A stretch of 64,000 bases of DNA from Crossiella sp. CA-258035 (GCF_030064675.1 NZ_CP116413.1:219001-283000); one strand, 5' to 3'; positions 54,193 to 63,301 are shown, counted from the first letter of the stretch. Numbers and translations are program-made. Notes: generated by a model from the sequence alone, not told the origin.

Positions 54193-54968
54193 CCCACCCG
54201 GCCTACGGCACGCTGCGCCAGGTCACCCCGAACGCGGCCGTGCTGCTCGCACCGAACCCGAACGTGATGACCCTGGACGGCACCAACACCTGGCTGCTGC
54301 GCGCCCCCGGCACCGCCGAGTGCGTGGTGGTCGACCCTGGCCCGCTGGACGAGGACCACCTGGCCAAGGTCGCCGCGCACGGTCCGGTCTCGCAGGTGAT
54401 CATCACGCACCACCACGGCGACCACACCGACGGCGCGGCCCGCTTCGCCGAGCTGACCGGCGCGCCCACCCACGCGGTCACCCCCGCGCACCGGCACAAC
54501 GGCGGCGGCGACCTGGTGGACGGCCAGCTCATCGAGGCCGCGGGTCTGCGCCTGCGGATCTGGGCCACCCCCGGCCACACCGCCGACTCGGTCTGCGTGC
54601 TCGTCGAGGACGACGGCGCCATGCTCACCGGCGACACCGTCCTGGGCCGGGGCACCACCATCGTGGCGCACCCGGACGGCCAGCTCGGCCCGTACCTGGA
54701 CACCCTGCGCCGCCTGATCACCCTGCCCGCTGGCACCAGGGCGCTGCCCGCGCACGGCCCCGAGCTGCCCGACCTGGCGCATGTCGCCAGCTACTACCTG
54801 ACCCACCGCGAACAGCGCCTGGACCAGGTCCGCCAGGCCCTGGCCACCCTCGGCCAGGACGCCTCCGCGCGGGCCGTGGTCGAGCTGGTCTACGCCGATG
54901 TGGACAAGTCGCTGTGGCCGGCCGCGGAATGGTCGGTGCTGGCTCAATTGGCTTACCTGCGCGGCTAG
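54189..54968 (+). CDS. Metallo-beta-lactamase fold hydrolase (Rv3677c-like)
   Basis: 259-residue MBL enzyme. Zinc motif THHHGDH (73-79), then ATPGHTADSVC, LTGDTVLG and ALPAHGPEL supply the remaining ligands. The length and DGTNTWLL opening resemble the LACTB2 / hydroxyacylglutathione-type RNA or thioester hydrolases. Coupled to the NUDIX gene by GTGA overlap. It overlaps the convergent clamp-like gene by four bases. In M. tuberculosis the homologue lies next to crp; here other genes separate them. Confidence 0.9.
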   Translation: MTHPAYGTLRQVTPNAAVLLAPNPNVMTLDGTNTWLLRAPGTAECVVVDPGPLDEDHLAKVAAHGPVSQVIITHHHGDHTDGAARFAELTGAPTHAVTPAHRHNGGGDLVDGQLIEAAGLRLRIWATPGHTADSVCVLVEDDGAMLTGDTVLGRGTTIVAHPDGQLGPYLDTLRRLITLPAGTRALPAHGPELPDLAHVASYYLTHREQRLDQVRQALATLGQDASARAVVELVYADVDKSLWPAAEWSVLAQLAYLRG

Positions 54969-56068
54969 TTCGGCTGCCGCAGCGGCACCACCAGGTACCG
55001 CAGCCGCACCGCCGGCGCCGTGACGTGGCTGAACATGGTGCCCCTGATGCCGGGCTGGATGTCGATCCGCACCTCGTCCCCGCCGAACCAGCGCAGCGTC
55101 TCCAGCAGGTACTTCGCCTGGTAGCCGCGGCTGACCCGGTTGCCGTGCACCCCGGCCTTGATCGTCTCCTCGGCCTCCCCGGCCTGCGGGTCGCTGCCGC
55201 GCACCCGCAGCTCGCCGTCCCCGGTCTCCAGGGTCACCGCGCCGCGCGCGCCGGCGTACGGCGCGACCCGGCGCACCGCCCCGGCCAGCGCGGCCCCGTC
55301 CAGGGTCAGCGAGCACTCGACGTCGCGGGGGAACAGCTTGTCCTCATCCGGCAGCGCACTGGCCAGCACCGCGGTGGTGACCGTGGCCGAGTCCCAGGTC
55401 AGCGCGGCCCGGTCGGCATCGGCGTGCACCGTCACCCGCTCGGCGGCGCGTGCCTGCTTGGCCACCTCGGTGAACAGCGCGGCCGGGATCAGCACGTCCA
55501 GGTCCTCGTCCACACCGATCCAGGGCAGGTCGGCCGCCGCCATCCGGTACCGGTCGGTGGCCACCGCCACCAGCCGCCCGGCCTTGGCGCGCAGCCGCAC
55601 CCCGGTGAACACCGGCAGCGCGTCGTCCCGGCTGGCCGCCGAGGCCACCGGCAGCACCGCCGCGTGCAGGTCCGCCCCGCGCACACTGCCGGCCGCGGCG
55701 GGCGGCGCGGGCACCCCGGGATGGCTGTCCGCGGCCAGCAGCGGCAGCGCGAACCGGCCGCCGGGCGTGCGGATGGCCAGCCTGCTGCCCTCCACCACCA
55801 GCCGCACATCGGGCGAGTCCAGCGCGGCCAGCGTCTCGGCCAGCGGCTTCGCCGGCACCAGCACCTGCCCGTCGGTGTGCGCCACGGCCTCGGCGTGCAG
55901 GCGCACCCCGCGCTCCCGGTCGGTGGCCGCCAGCGTCACGCCGGTGGCGTCCGCGGTCAGCAGCAACCCGGCCAGCACCGGGTCGAGGGTGCGGCCGGGC
56001 AGCAGCCGGGACAGGTCGGCGGTGGCGGCGGCCAGTGCCGCGGTGGTCGCGGTCAGGTCCAGGGACAT
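54965..56068 (-). CDS. Second DNA polymerase III beta-clamp-like protein
   Basis: 367-residue protein with the three-fold sliding clamp architecture of DnaN. Visible family segments: DPVLAGLLLTADATGVTL, QVLVPAKPLAETLAAL, LPVFTGVRLRAKAGRLVAVATDRYRMA, VLIPAALFTEVAKQAR and the C-terminal YQAKYLLETLRWFG and LRYLVVPLRQPN, close to the YLIMPxR ending of real clamps. It is shorter and diverged, so it is a paralogue and not the chromosomal dnaN, which sits next to dnaA elsewhere. Function could be repair, a specialised polymerase, or resistance to a clamp inhibitor. The ATG at 56068 lies 74 bases from the divergent NPCBM-like gene. Confidence 0.85.
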   Translation of the reverse strand: MSLDLTATTAALAAATADLSRLLPGRTLDPVLAGLLLTADATGVTLAATDRERGVRLHAEAVAHTDGQVLVPAKPLAETLAALDSPDVRLVVEGSRLAIRTPGGRFALPLLAADSHPGVPAPPAAAGSVRGADLHAAVLPVASAASRDDALPVFTGVRLRAKAGRLVAVATDRYRMAAADLPWIGVDEDLDVLIPAALFTEVAKQARAAERVTVHADADRAALTWDSATVTTAVLASALPDEDKLFPRDVECSLTLDGAALAGAVRRVAPYAGARGAVTLETGDGELRVRGSDPQAGEAEETIKAGVHGNRVSRGYQAKYLLETLRWFGGDEVRIDIQPGIRGTMFSHVTAPAVRLRYLVVPLRQPN

Positions 56069-56142
56069 GCGCGCACGCTATGCCCGCGCACCGACACTTT
56101 TGGGCGAGCACGCAGAGTGATCAACTTATTACACTGGAGCTC

Positions 56143-56718
56143 GTGGGGGAGAAGAAGCGTGAACCGGCGATCACGGTGGCCATCCTGACCACGGCGGGGG
56201 CGCTGCTGGGCACGATCATCACCACCGGCGGCGGCCTGCTGACCGGCCTGCTCAAACCCGGCGGCGAGACCGTCAAGACGGAGACGGTGACGGTCCACCC
56301 AGCCCCGGCCGGGGCCGGGGTCGCGAACGGCGAGCTGAGCCTGCTGGAGCTGGAACCGCTCAGCAGCGGGCCCTTCACCAAGGAACCGGCCAAGGTCTCC
56401 GGCCAGCTGGTCGGCGAGGCGCTCAGCCAGAACTACGTGCAGTCCGGCGTGCTCTACGTGCAGCACTACCAGGCGCCTGCGGACTACCGCGGCTTCCACG
56501 CGCAGCTGGCCGTCGACGACCGCAGCGACCACGAGGGCCCGGTCCTGTTCGAGCTGCTGGACGAGGCGGGCAAGCCGGTGACCGGCAAGCGGGTGGCCAA
56601 GGGGAAGACAGAGGAGATCACCGCGCCGGTCGCGCCGGGCAAGAAGTTCTCCCTGCACGTCTCCGCGCAGACCGGGGGAGCCCAGGTGGCCTGGCTCCGC
56701 CCGGTGCTGCGCAGGTGA
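56143..56718 (+). CDS. Membrane-anchored protein with NPCBM-like domain
   Basis: 191-residue protein starting at GTG 56143 (VGEKKREP); one hydrophobic helix (about 8-35, VAILTTAGALLGTIITTGGG) and an external part. Residues about 105-190 (YVQHYQAPADYRGFHAQLAV; GPVLFELLDEAGKPV; FSLHVSAQTGGAQVAWL) look like the NPCBM/NEW2-type carbohydrate-binding beta-sandwich, a weak match by eye. TACACT ends seven bases before the start. It ends two bases before the convergent MFS gene. Confidence 0.72.
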   Translation: MGEKKREPAITVAILTTAGALLGTIITTGGGLLTGLLKPGGETVKTETVTVHPAPAGAGVANGELSLLELEPLSSGPFTKEPAKVSGQLVGEALSQNYVQSGVLYVQHYQAPADYRGFHAQLAVDDRSDHEGPVLFELLDEAGKPVTGKRVAKGKTEEITAPVAPGKKFSLHVSAQTGGAQVAWLRPVLRR

Positions 56719-56719
56719 C

Positions 56720-57982
56720 TCAGCGGGTGACGGCGACCTTGGCCGGGACCGCGCAGTCCGCGGCCGAGACCGAGGGCAGCGCGTCCCGCACGGTGCGCCG
56801 CCGCAGCCACACGCCACCGGCCAGCAGCAGACCGGCCACGGTCGCCGCGGCGAAGGCCAGCGGCGGGCCGGAGAGCTCGATCAGCTGGCCGCTGATCGAC
56901 TGACCGGCGGCCAGGCCCAGCGTCACCGAGGTGATCACCCAGCCGAAGGCCTCGGTGGAGCTGCCCGCGGGGGCGACCTCGTCCACCGCCAGGGAGTGCG
57001 CGGTGGCCTGCGGGGTGATCAGGGTGCCGACCACCAGCAGCGCGATGGCCAGCCCGGCCAGCGAGGTCTGCCACACCAGCAGCAGGATCAGCAGCGAGAA
57101 CGCGCCGAGCAGCACCGGCAGGCGCAGGTACATCGGGCGCGGCACCGGGCGCAGGCCGTAGAGCACGCCGGCGACCACCGAGCTGACCGACCACAGGCTC
57201 AGCAGCATGCCGCCCACCGAGCTGGGGTGACCGGCCGCGGTGACCGCGGCCGGGACCGCGATCTCGACGAATCCGATGGTCACGCCGAAGCCGAAGGCGG
57301 CCAGCGCCACCGTGCGCATGCCGGGGTTGAGCACGCCGAACAGGCCGGTTCCGCCCCGGGGCTCGGTGCTGCGCCGCCAGGCCCGCACGGCCGGGGTCAG
57401 CGCGAAGCCGACCGCGCCGATGACCATCGAACCCGCGCCGATCACCACGCCGGTGCCCGCCCACGGCAGCGCCATGAGCAGACCGGCGATGGCCGGGCCG
57501 AGGATGAAGAAGACCTCCATGCTGATCGCCTCGTAGGAGTAGGCGGCCTGCCGGGCCGGACCCGGCGGCAGCAGCCTGCTCCACAGGCTCCGCGAGGAGG
57601 AGCTGACCGAGGGCTGGCTCACGCCGAGCGCGAGCGCGATCGGCATCAGCAGCCACACCGGCGCGCCGGCCTCCACCGCGGTCACGCCCATGGTGGTGAA
57701 CAGGGCGAGCAGCGCGGCGGCGATGAGCAGCGGGCGGGTCGGGCCGAACCGGTCGACCAGGCGGCCCTGGACCACCGAGCCGATCGCGGCGCCGGTCAGC
57801 GCCGAGGCGGAGACCAGGCCGGCCGCGGCGAAGGAGCCGGTGGCCTGCCGGACGTAGAGCATGAGCGCCAGCCCGACCATCGCGACCGGGAGGCGCCCGA
57901 GCAGCGCGGCCAGCACCGGAAGGCGGGCTGCCGGGGTGCTCAGGGCCGCGCGGTAGGACGCGAAAGACACGGACTGGGACAT
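56720..57982 (-). CDS. MFS transporter
   Basis: 420-residue major facilitator with about twelve helices. First-half loop motif GSVVQGRLVDRFGPTRPLLI; helix 5 region SYEAISMEVFFILGPAIAGL resembles drug-efflux MFS. The chain is not close to a named subgroup. The start ATG 57982 is just before the GTACCAG repeats, so a specific regulator probably controls it. A 61-codon reading frame (58020-58205) lies just upstream on the same strand. Confidence 0.9.
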   Translation of the reverse strand: MSQSVSFASYRAALSTPAARLPVLAALLGRLPVAMVGLALMLYVRQATGSFAAAGLVSASALTGAAIGSVVQGRLVDRFGPTRPLLIAAALLALFTTMGVTAVEAGAPVWLLMPIALALGVSQPSVSSSSRSLWSRLLPPGPARQAAYSYEAISMEVFFILGPAIAGLLMALPWAGTGVVIGAGSMVIGAVGFALTPAVRAWRRSTEPRGGTGLFGVLNPGMRTVALAAFGFGVTIGFVEIAVPAAVTAAGHPSSVGGMLLSLWSVSSVVAGVLYGLRPVPRPMYLRLPVLLGAFSLLILLLVWQTSLAGLAIALLVVGTLITPQATAHSLAVDEVAPAGSSTEAFGWVITSVTLGLAAGQSISGQLIELSGPPLAFAAATVAGLLLAGGVWLRRRTVRDALPSVSAADCAVPAKVAVTR

Positions 57983-57984
57983 GT

Positions 57985-58019
57985 GTACCAGTCTGTCAGC
58001 TCTGGTACGCGGGTACCAG
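57985..58019 (-). promoter_or_regulatory. GTACCAG operator array before the MFS gene
   Basis: CTGGTAC (58002-58008) and GTACCAG (58013-58019) form a perfect inverted repeat with a four-base spacer; a third arm GTACCAG (57985-57991) is inverted again relative to the first. The array touches the MFS start and the stop of the small frame upstream. Confidence 0.65.
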
Positions 58020-58205
58020 TTATTTTGCGGTGCGGTTGGTCACCACACGCTGAGTCACGATGTTGTAACGAAGGTCCGGGTTTTGGGTGAATCCACGCAA
58101 CTCCGGCAGGGACTTCGCCGTCCTTGAGGGTGACAGCGCTTGAACAAAACCGCTGGAAGACGCACTGTTGGCGCTGTGCCCGTCATAACTGGGCTGCTCA
58201 GGCAT
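58020..58205 (-). CDS. Possible small protein upstream of MFS gene
   Basis: A 61-codon frame starting at ATG 58205 (MPEQPSYDGHSANSASSSGF) and ending ...QRVVTNRTAK. Composition is Ser/Asn/Thr-rich then basic; codons are less biased than in neighbours. No clear ribosome site, no known family. The 300-odd bases here otherwise hold no gene except the operator. It could be a secreted or processed peptide exported by the MFS protein, or a non-coding stretch that is open by chance. Low confidence. Confidence 0.25.
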   Translation of the reverse strand: MPEQPSYDGHSANSASSSGFVQALSPSRTAKSLPELRGFTQNPDLRYNIVTQRVVTNRTAK

Positions 58206-58314
58206 CCAACAGGCACATGCTTCACAATCGAACTTGAAAAAGTTCCCTCGGTGACCGGTTCGGGGCCGGGCCAAGGGACCGCGTGGCTGGTCGGGGGATT
58301 GGCCACGCACCAAA

Positions 58315-58356
58315 AGGAGGCTGGCGCGCCGCGTCGGGGGCGGCGTCCAGCCTCCT
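58315..58356 (-). terminator. Terminator after crp
   Basis: On the minus strand AGGAGGCTGG (58356-58347) pairs with CCAGCCTCCT (58324-58315), with inner CGCC/GGCG pairing, followed by TTTTGG: a conventional hairpin with a short T-run. It ends the crp message. Confidence 0.85.
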
Positions 58357-58381
58357 CTTGTGTCTTGCGTTCTCTGAAGTG

Positions 58382-59056
58382 CTACCGCGCCCGGCGCGCC
58401 ATCCGCTCCGGGTCCAGGATCAGCACGCTCTTGCCCTCCAGCCGCAACCAGCCACGGTGGGCGAAGTCGGCCAGCGCCTTGTTCACGGTCTCCCGCGAGG
58501 CGCCGACGAACTGCGCGATCTCCTCCTGTGTCAGGTCGTGGGTGACCCGCAACAGGCCACCCTCCTGGCTGCCGAAACGCTGCGCGAACTGCAACAACGC
58601 CTTGGCAACCCGGCCGGGCACATCGGTGAAGATCAGGTCGGCCAGCATGTTGTTCGTCCGGCGCAGCCTCCTGGCCAGCACCCGGAGCAGCTGCTCCGCG
58701 ATCTCTGGCCGTTTGTTGATCCACTCGCGGAGCGCAGGCCGATCCATGGTCAGCGCACGCACCTCGGTCACCGTGGTGGCCGTGGAAGTCCTCGGTCCCG
58801 GATCGAAGATGGACATCTCGCCGAACATGTCGGAAGGCCCCATGATGGCCAGCAGGTTCTCCCTGCCGTCCGGCGACTTGCGCCCGAGCTTCACCTTTCC
58901 CGACTGCAGGATGTACAGCCGGTCGCCGGGCTCTCCTTCCGCGAAGATCACATGGCTGCGCGGGAAGTCCACAGCCTCCAAAGAACTGGCCAGCGCCTCA
59001 GCGGCAGCCTGATCCACGCCCTGGAAGATGCCCGCGCGGGCCAGGGTCTCGTCCAC
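58382..59056 (-). CDS. crp: Crp/Fnr family cyclic-AMP-type regulator (GlxR/Rv3676-like)
   Basis: 224-residue global regulator. Residues about 20-120 form the cyclic-nucleotide domain: [40 protein letters not shown] (the phosphate-binding cassette with Gly-Glu and Arg-Thr/Ser). The C-terminal helix-turn-helix reads [20 protein letters not shown] (about 172-191), the RETV recognition helix that binds TGTGA-type half-sites. Start GTG 59056 follows AGGAGGG. Position between MBL and nth matches Rv3676. Confidence 0.95.
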   Translation of the reverse strand: MDETLARAGIFQGVDQAAAEALASSLEAVDFPRSHVIFAEGEPGDRLYILQSGKVKLGRKSPDGRENLLAIMGPSDMFGEMSIFDPGPRTSTATTVTEVRALTMDRPALREWINKRPEIAEQLLRVLARRLRRTNNMLADLIFTDVPGRVAKALLQFAQRFGSQEGGLLRVTHDLTQEEIAQFVGASRETVNKALADFAHRGWLRLEGKSVLILDPERMARRAR

Positions 59057-59165
59057 CTCGTCCCTCCTGTCGAGACGCGACGGTCACGTGTTCTCGCCGT
59101 AGCCACTGGAGCGGGCCACGACGACGTGCCGCCGATCACTCCGAGCAGTCTAGGACGTCATCCGG

Positions 59166-59444
59166 CTAGGGTCGGCTACGGACACGGCGTGGCCGTCGCT
59201 GGGCCCCCCGTCCGCCGAGTCTCCGGAGCCGGAAAAGTTCCAGCGCCCGGCCGATGCCGTGCCCGTACAGGGCACGCACCTCATCCGGACGGGCCTTCTC
59301 CAGGAACTCCTCGACCTCGTCCTCTTGCACGGCAACATGCCGCAGCCGGTCTTCCACGCGCTCCATGAACAGCGCGAAGAACATCACCATCAGCGGAACG
59401 ACGAGTACAAACCAGGCAGCCATGATGAGCCGATAGTGGCCCAT
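59166..59444 (-). CDS. Small membrane protein (Rv3675-like)
   Basis: 92-residue protein with one hydrophobic segment (about 7-27, LIMAAWFVLVVPLMVMFFAL) and a basic acidic cytoplasmic tail (ERVEDRLRHVAVQEDEVEEF; RRPRRVRSRP). The ATG at 59444 has GGAGGG upstream. Located between crp and nth as the M. tuberculosis gene Rv3675; function unknown. Confidence 0.82.
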   Translation of the reverse strand: MGHYRLIMAAWFVLVVPLMVMFFALFMERVEDRLRHVAVQEDEVEEFLEKARPDEVRALYGHGIGRALELFRLRRLGGRGAQRRPRRVRSRP

Positions 59445-59517
59445 ACACCCTCCGTGAGCGCAACCGGGGTCCCCCACGGACGTAAACACCTTCGTGTGCA
59501 GTCCGTAGGCTGATGGG

Positions 59518-60282
59518 GTGGCAGCAGAGGTTTCCCGGCTGGCGTTGGTGCGACGGGTGCGGCGCATGGTGCGGGCGCTCGCCGAGGGTTACCCGGACGC
59601 GCACTGCGAGCTCGACTTCACCGACCCGCTGGAGCTGGCCGTGGCCACCATCCTGTCCGCCCAGTGCACGGACAAGCGGGTGAACGAGGTCACGCCCGCC
59701 CTGTTCGCCAGGTACCGCACCGCGGCGGACTACGCGGGCGCGGACCGCGCGGAGCTGGAGGAGTACATCCGGCCCACCGGCTTCTTCCGCAACAAGGCCA
59801 ACTCGATCATGGGTCTCGGTGCCGCGCTGGTGGAGAAACACGCTGGTCAGGTGCCCAAGCGGCTGGTCGACCTCGTGCAGCTGCCCGGGGTGGGCCGCAA
59901 GACCGCCAACGTCATCCTGGGCAACGCCTTCGGGGTGCCCGGCATCACCGTGGACACCCACTTCGGTCGGCTGGTGCGCCGCTGGGGCTGGACCACCGAG
60001 ACCGACCCGGTGAAGGTGGAGAAGATCATCGGCGAGCTGGTCTCGCGCAAGGAGTGGACCATGCTCTCGCACTGGATCATCTTCCACGGCCGCCGCGTCT
60101 GCCACGCCCGCAAACCCGCCTGCGGGGCCTGCTTCCTGGCCAAGGAGTGCCCCTCCTACGGCGAGGGCGAGCTGGACCCGGTCAAGGCCGCCGAGCTGGT
60201 CAAGGGCCCGGAGGCGCCGCACCTGCTGGCGCTGGCCGAGCGGGAGCGGGCGCCGCGCCGGAAGGCGGGTGCCGCTCGGTGA
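59518..60282 (+). CDS. nth: Endonuclease III
   Basis: 254-residue DNA glycosylase/AP lyase for oxidised pyrimidines. Helix-hairpin-helix [15 protein letters not shown] with catalytic Lys128, then [10 protein letters not shown] with Asp146; the four-cysteine iron-sulfur loop Cys195-x6-Cys202-x2-Cys205-x5-Cys211 is intact. GTG 59518 follows TAGGCT by six bases. Overlaps the next start as GTGA and starts a four-gene chain to marP. Confidence 0.96.
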   Translation: MAAEVSRLALVRRVRRMVRALAEGYPDAHCELDFTDPLELAVATILSAQCTDKRVNEVTPALFARYRTAADYAGADRAELEEYIRPTGFFRNKANSIMGLGAALVEKHAGQVPKRLVDLVQLPGVGRKTANVILGNAFGVPGITVDTHFGRLVRRWGWTTETDPVKVEKIIGELVSRKEWTMLSHWIIFHGRRVCHARKPACGACFLAKECPSYGEGELDPVKAAELVKGPEAPHLLALAERERAPRRKAGAAR

Positions 60283-60902
60283 TCCCCCGGGTGCGGTGGT
60301 TCGTGCTGATCGTGGTGCTGGTGGTGGCCGCGGTCATCGCGCTGTGGCCCCGAAGCCCCGAGGTCCCGCCAGCAGGCGCTGAGCGGACCACGGCGGCCGA
60401 GCCCGACCTGGCCCCCTACCGGGAGAAGGCCAAGCTCGCGCCCTGCCCGCAGCCCGGACCCACCGACGGCGTGGTCGCGCAGCTCTCCGGCGTCCGGGTG
60501 CCCTGCCTGGGCCAGGAGGGCGTCACTGACCTCGGTCACGCCCTCAGCGGCAAGGCCACCCTGGTCAACGTGTGGGCCACCTGGTGCGCCCCGTGCCGCG
60601 ACGAGCTGCCCGTGCTGGCCGGGTACGCGGCAGGCGAGGGCGCGGTGCCGGTGCTCGGGCTGCAGATGCGCAACGACGGCCGGGCCGCCGGGCTGGAACT
60701 GCTGGCCGCGCTCAACGTCCGGCTGCCCTCGGTGGCCGACGCCGACGGGGCCGCGGCGGCCGCGCTCAAGCTGCCGCCGGTGCTGCCGGCCACCTACCTG
60801 GTGCGCCCGGACGGCGAGATCCGCAGAATCACCGACCCGCTGCTGTTCACCTCGGCCGAGCAGGTGCGCAAGGCGGTCGCCGACAACCTGGGGGGCGCGT
60901 GA
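60279..60902 (+). CDS. Membrane-anchored thioredoxin-like protein (Rv3673c-like)
   Basis: 207-residue TlpA/ResA-type protein. One N-terminal membrane helix (about 7-23), then an extracytoplasmic thioredoxin domain with [13 protein letters not shown] (Cys103 and Cys106) that probably reduces or forms disulfides outside the membrane; [19 protein letters not shown] adds Cys56. Coupled both ways by four-base GTGA overlaps with nth and the NUDIX gene. Confidence 0.92.
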   Translation: MIPRVRWFVLIVVLVVAAVIALWPRSPEVPPAGAERTTAAEPDLAPYREKAKLAPCPQPGPTDGVVAQLSGVRVPCLGQEGVTDLGHALSGKATLVNVWATWCAPCRDELPVLAGYAAGEGAVPVLGLQMRNDGRAAGLELLAALNVRLPSVADADGAAAAALKLPPVLPATYLVRPDGEIRRITDPLLFTSAEQVRKAVADNLGGA

Positions 60903-61603
60903 GTACCCACGGACCACTTGTCGACCCGGCCGAGCTGCCCGACTGGCTCGCGCCGCTGGTCAAGACCACCGCGGAGATCGACCACTCGGCGTTCACCCGG
61001 TTCAACCCCAAGGCCGGGCCGGACGTGCGCAAGGCCGCGGTGCTGATCCTGCTCGGCGAGGAGCACCCCGGCGCGGGCCCCGACGTGCTGCTGATCCGCC
61101 GCGCGGACGGCCTCAACTCCCACCCCGGCCAGGTCAGCTTCCCCGGCGGCGCGGTCGACCCCACCGACGCCGACGTGGTCGAGGCGGCGCTGCGCGAGGC
61201 CCAGGAAGAGGCCGGGGTGCTGCCGGAGAGCGTGCGCCCGGTCGCCCTGCTGCCCGAGCTCTACATCACGCCCAGCGGGTTCATGGTCACCTCGGTGCTC
61301 GGGCACTGGGAGAAGCCCGGCCCGGTCGCCCCGGTGGACTTCGGCGAGACCGCCGCGGTGGCCAGGGTGCCCATCGCCTACCTGGCCGATCCGGCCAACC
61401 GGTTCAAGGTCCGGCACTCCTCCGGCTGGCTCGGCCCCGCCTTCGCCGTGCCGGGCATGCTGGTCTGGGGTTTCACCGCCGGACTGCTCGCCGGGGTCAT
61501 CAAGCTGGCCGGCTGGGAGCAACCGTGGGACGAGAAGGACGTCAGAGACCTTGAGGCGTCCTGGCGGGCCGTCGAGCAGCTGGCAGGCGAGGAGAGCGCG
61601 TGA
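60899..61603 (+). CDS. CoA pyrophosphatase, NUDIX family (Rv3672c-like)
   Basis: 234-residue NUDIX hydrolase. The box GGAVDPTDADVVEAALREAQ continuing EEAGV is preceded by LLIRRADGLNSHPGQVSFPG, the UPF0035 motif of CoA pyrophosphatases (NudL/YeaB type). Predicted activity: hydrolysis of coenzyme A to 3',5'-ADP and phosphopantetheine. It is coupled by GTGA overlaps to the thioredoxin-like gene and marP. Confidence 0.92.
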   Translation: MSTHGPLVDPAELPDWLAPLVKTTAEIDHSAFTRFNPKAGPDVRKAAVLILLGEEHPGAGPDVLLIRRADGLNSHPGQVSFPGGAVDPTDADVVEAALREAQEEAGVLPESVRPVALLPELYITPSGFMVTSVLGHWEKPGPVAPVDFGETAAVARVPIAYLADPANRFKVRHSSGWLGPAFAVPGMLVWGFTAGLLAGVIKLAGWEQPWDEKDVRDLEASWRAVEQLAGEESA

Positions 61604-62784
61604 ACTGGGTCGACCTGCTGGTGGTGCTGCTGGCACTGGTGGCGGCGCTGTCCGGGGCCCGGCAGGGCGTGATCATCGCCGCGCCCGCGATCCTGGGCGC
61701 GCTCGGCGGCGCGCTGCTCGGCCTGGTGCTGGCGCCGATCGCGGTCGCCCAGTTCGCCAACGTCACCGTGCGGGTGGTGGTGCTGGTCGCGGTGATCGTG
61801 CTGCTCGCGGTGCTCGGCGAGACCCTGGGCGTGCTGATCGGGCGGCCACTGCGGGAGAAGATCCACCACTCCCGGATCGTCTGGCTGGACAACACCCTGG
61901 GCGCGATCACCCAGGGCGCGGTGGTCTTCGTGGTGGCCTGGCTGCTCGCGGTGCCGCTGACCTCGGTGGCTGGCCTGCCCGGCCTGTCCTCGGCGGTCAA
62001 GGGCTCGGCCGTGCTGGGCACCGTGGACGAGGTGATGCCGCAGGCGGGCAAGGACCTCTCCGGCGAGCTGCGGCGGCTGCTCAACGTCTCCGGCTTCCCG
62101 ACCATGCTCGACCCGTTCAGCACCACCCCGCGCACCGACGTCGGCCCCGCGGACGCCGCGCTGGGCAACAGCCCGGTGGCCAAGCAGGTCCAGGCCAGCG
62201 TGCTCAAGGTCAGGGCGCAGGCCTCTTCGTGTTCCAGGGCGCTGGAGGGCACCGGTTTCGTGGTCGCCCGCGGCCGGGTGATGACCAACGCGCACGTGGT
62301 CGCGGGCGCAGACACGGTGGCCGTGGAGGTCGGGCGCGGACAGTTCGACGCCACCGTGGTGCACTACGACCCGCAGACCGACCTGGCCGTGCTGGACGTG
62401 CCCGACCTGACCGCCGCGGCGCTGCCCTTCGCCTCCGCCGACGCCAAGTCCGGCCAGGACGGCATCGTGCTGGGCTACCCGCTGGACGGCCCGTACACCG
62501 CCACCGCGGCCCGCGTGCGGGACCGGATCCAGCTGCGCGGCCCGGACATCTACGAGTCCCGCACGGTGACCAGGGACGTCTACACCGTGCGCGGCACCGT
62601 GCGCAGCGGCAACTCCGGCGGCCCGTTGGTCGACCCGCAGGGCCGGGTGCTCGGCGTGGTCTTCGGCGCGGCCGTGGACGACCAGGAGACCGGGTTCGTG
62701 CTCACCGCGGACGAGGTCGCCGACGAGGTCAAGAACGCGCCGAGCATGACCCGGCGGGTCTCCACCGGGGCCTGCGCCCGCTGA
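61600..62784 (+). CDS. marP: MarP-type membrane serine protease
   Basis: 394-residue protease. Residues 1-140 contain four membrane helices of the CvpA type; residues about 200-390 are a trypsin-like domain with His232 (MTNAHVV), Asp261 (DPQTDLAV) and Ser339 (GTVRSGNSGGPL). Cys211 and Cys392 correspond to the disulfide that stabilises the M. tuberculosis enzyme, which is needed for acid tolerance and cell-wall hydrolase processing. GTG 61600 overlaps the NUDIX stop. This is the end of the nth-marP operon. Confidence 0.95.
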   Translation: MNWVDLLVVLLALVAALSGARQGVIIAAPAILGALGGALLGLVLAPIAVAQFANVTVRVVVLVAVIVLLAVLGETLGVLIGRPLREKIHHSRIVWLDNTLGAITQGAVVFVVAWLLAVPLTSVAGLPGLSSAVKGSAVLGTVDEVMPQAGKDLSGELRRLLNVSGFPTMLDPFSTTPRTDVGPADAALGNSPVAKQVQASVLKVRAQASSCSRALEGTGFVVARGRVMTNAHVVAGADTVAVEVGRGQFDATVVHYDPQTDLAVLDVPDLTAAALPFASADAKSGQDGIVLGYPLDGPYTATAARVRDRIQLRGPDIYESRTVTRDVYTVRGTVRSGNSGGPLVDPQGRVLGVVFGAAVDDQETGFVLTADEVADEVKNAPSMTRRVSTGACAR

Positions 62785-63285
62785 TCAGGCGGTCTGCTGC
62801 TCTTCCCCGCCACCGCGGCGGGGGAGCAGCTGCGAGGTGTCCTTGAGCGTCTCGATGGTCCGCTCGGGGCCGCGGATGGTGCGCACCCTGCGGTAGCCGA
62901 GGAAGCCGAACAGGCCCGCGGTGACCAGCATCAGCACGAACACGATGCCGAACCCGCCCCAGCGCGGCAGCCACACCGACAGCAGCTCGCCAAGGGTGAA
63001 GAACAGGAAGAACAGGCTGAAGGCGAGCACGGCCAGGGCGAGGATGAAGTACACGCTGCCCTTGACGCCCTTCTTCACCTCCGCGCCCAGCTCGGTCTTG
63101 GCGAGCTCCAGCTCGCTGCGGATCAGTGTCGACAGGTGTGTGGTCGCCTCGCGGACCAGGCCGCCGATCGACTGCTCACCTGGCGCGGCCTCGAAGTCCG
63201 ACAGCGGGATGGACGGGACGGGCGGCAGCCCGGCGCCGTCGGGGCTGCCGCTGGCGTTGTGCTGGGCGCGGGTCACGCCCGACAT
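62785..63285 (-). CDS. Phage holin family protein (PHE_holin_3_6-like)
   Basis: 166-residue membrane protein with two adjacent helices (about 78-99 and 109-130, VYFILALAVLAFSLFFLFFT and GIVFVLMLVTAGLFGFLGYR). An amphipathic helix (STLIRSELELAKTELGAEVKKGV) precedes them, the typical holin-like pattern; the protein is chromosomal and of unknown role. ATG 63285 (MSGVTRAQ) is used; GTG 63297 is an alternative. It ends convergent to marP. Confidence 0.88.
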   Translation of the reverse strand: MSGVTRAQHNASGSPDGAGLPPVPSIPLSDFEAAPGEQSIGGLVREATTHLSTLIRSELELAKTELGAEVKKGVKGSVYFILALAVLAFSLFFLFFTLGELLSVWLPRWGGFGIVFVLMLVTAGLFGFLGYRRVRTIRGPERTIETLKDTSQLLPRRGGGEEQQTA

Positions 63286-63301
63286 GTTGCCATGCACCCG
63301 C

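Noticed and set aside
58055-58306. Alternative minus frame of 83 codons in the gap before the MFS gene
   Set aside because: Composition is Pro/Ser/Val without pattern and it overlaps the 61-codon frame that is at least bounded by the operator. I kept only the latter, with low confidence.
58140-59012. Plus-strand frame opposite crp and its upstream region
   Set aside because: No ribosome site and Ser/Arg-rich shadow composition; crp on the other strand is complete with all motifs.
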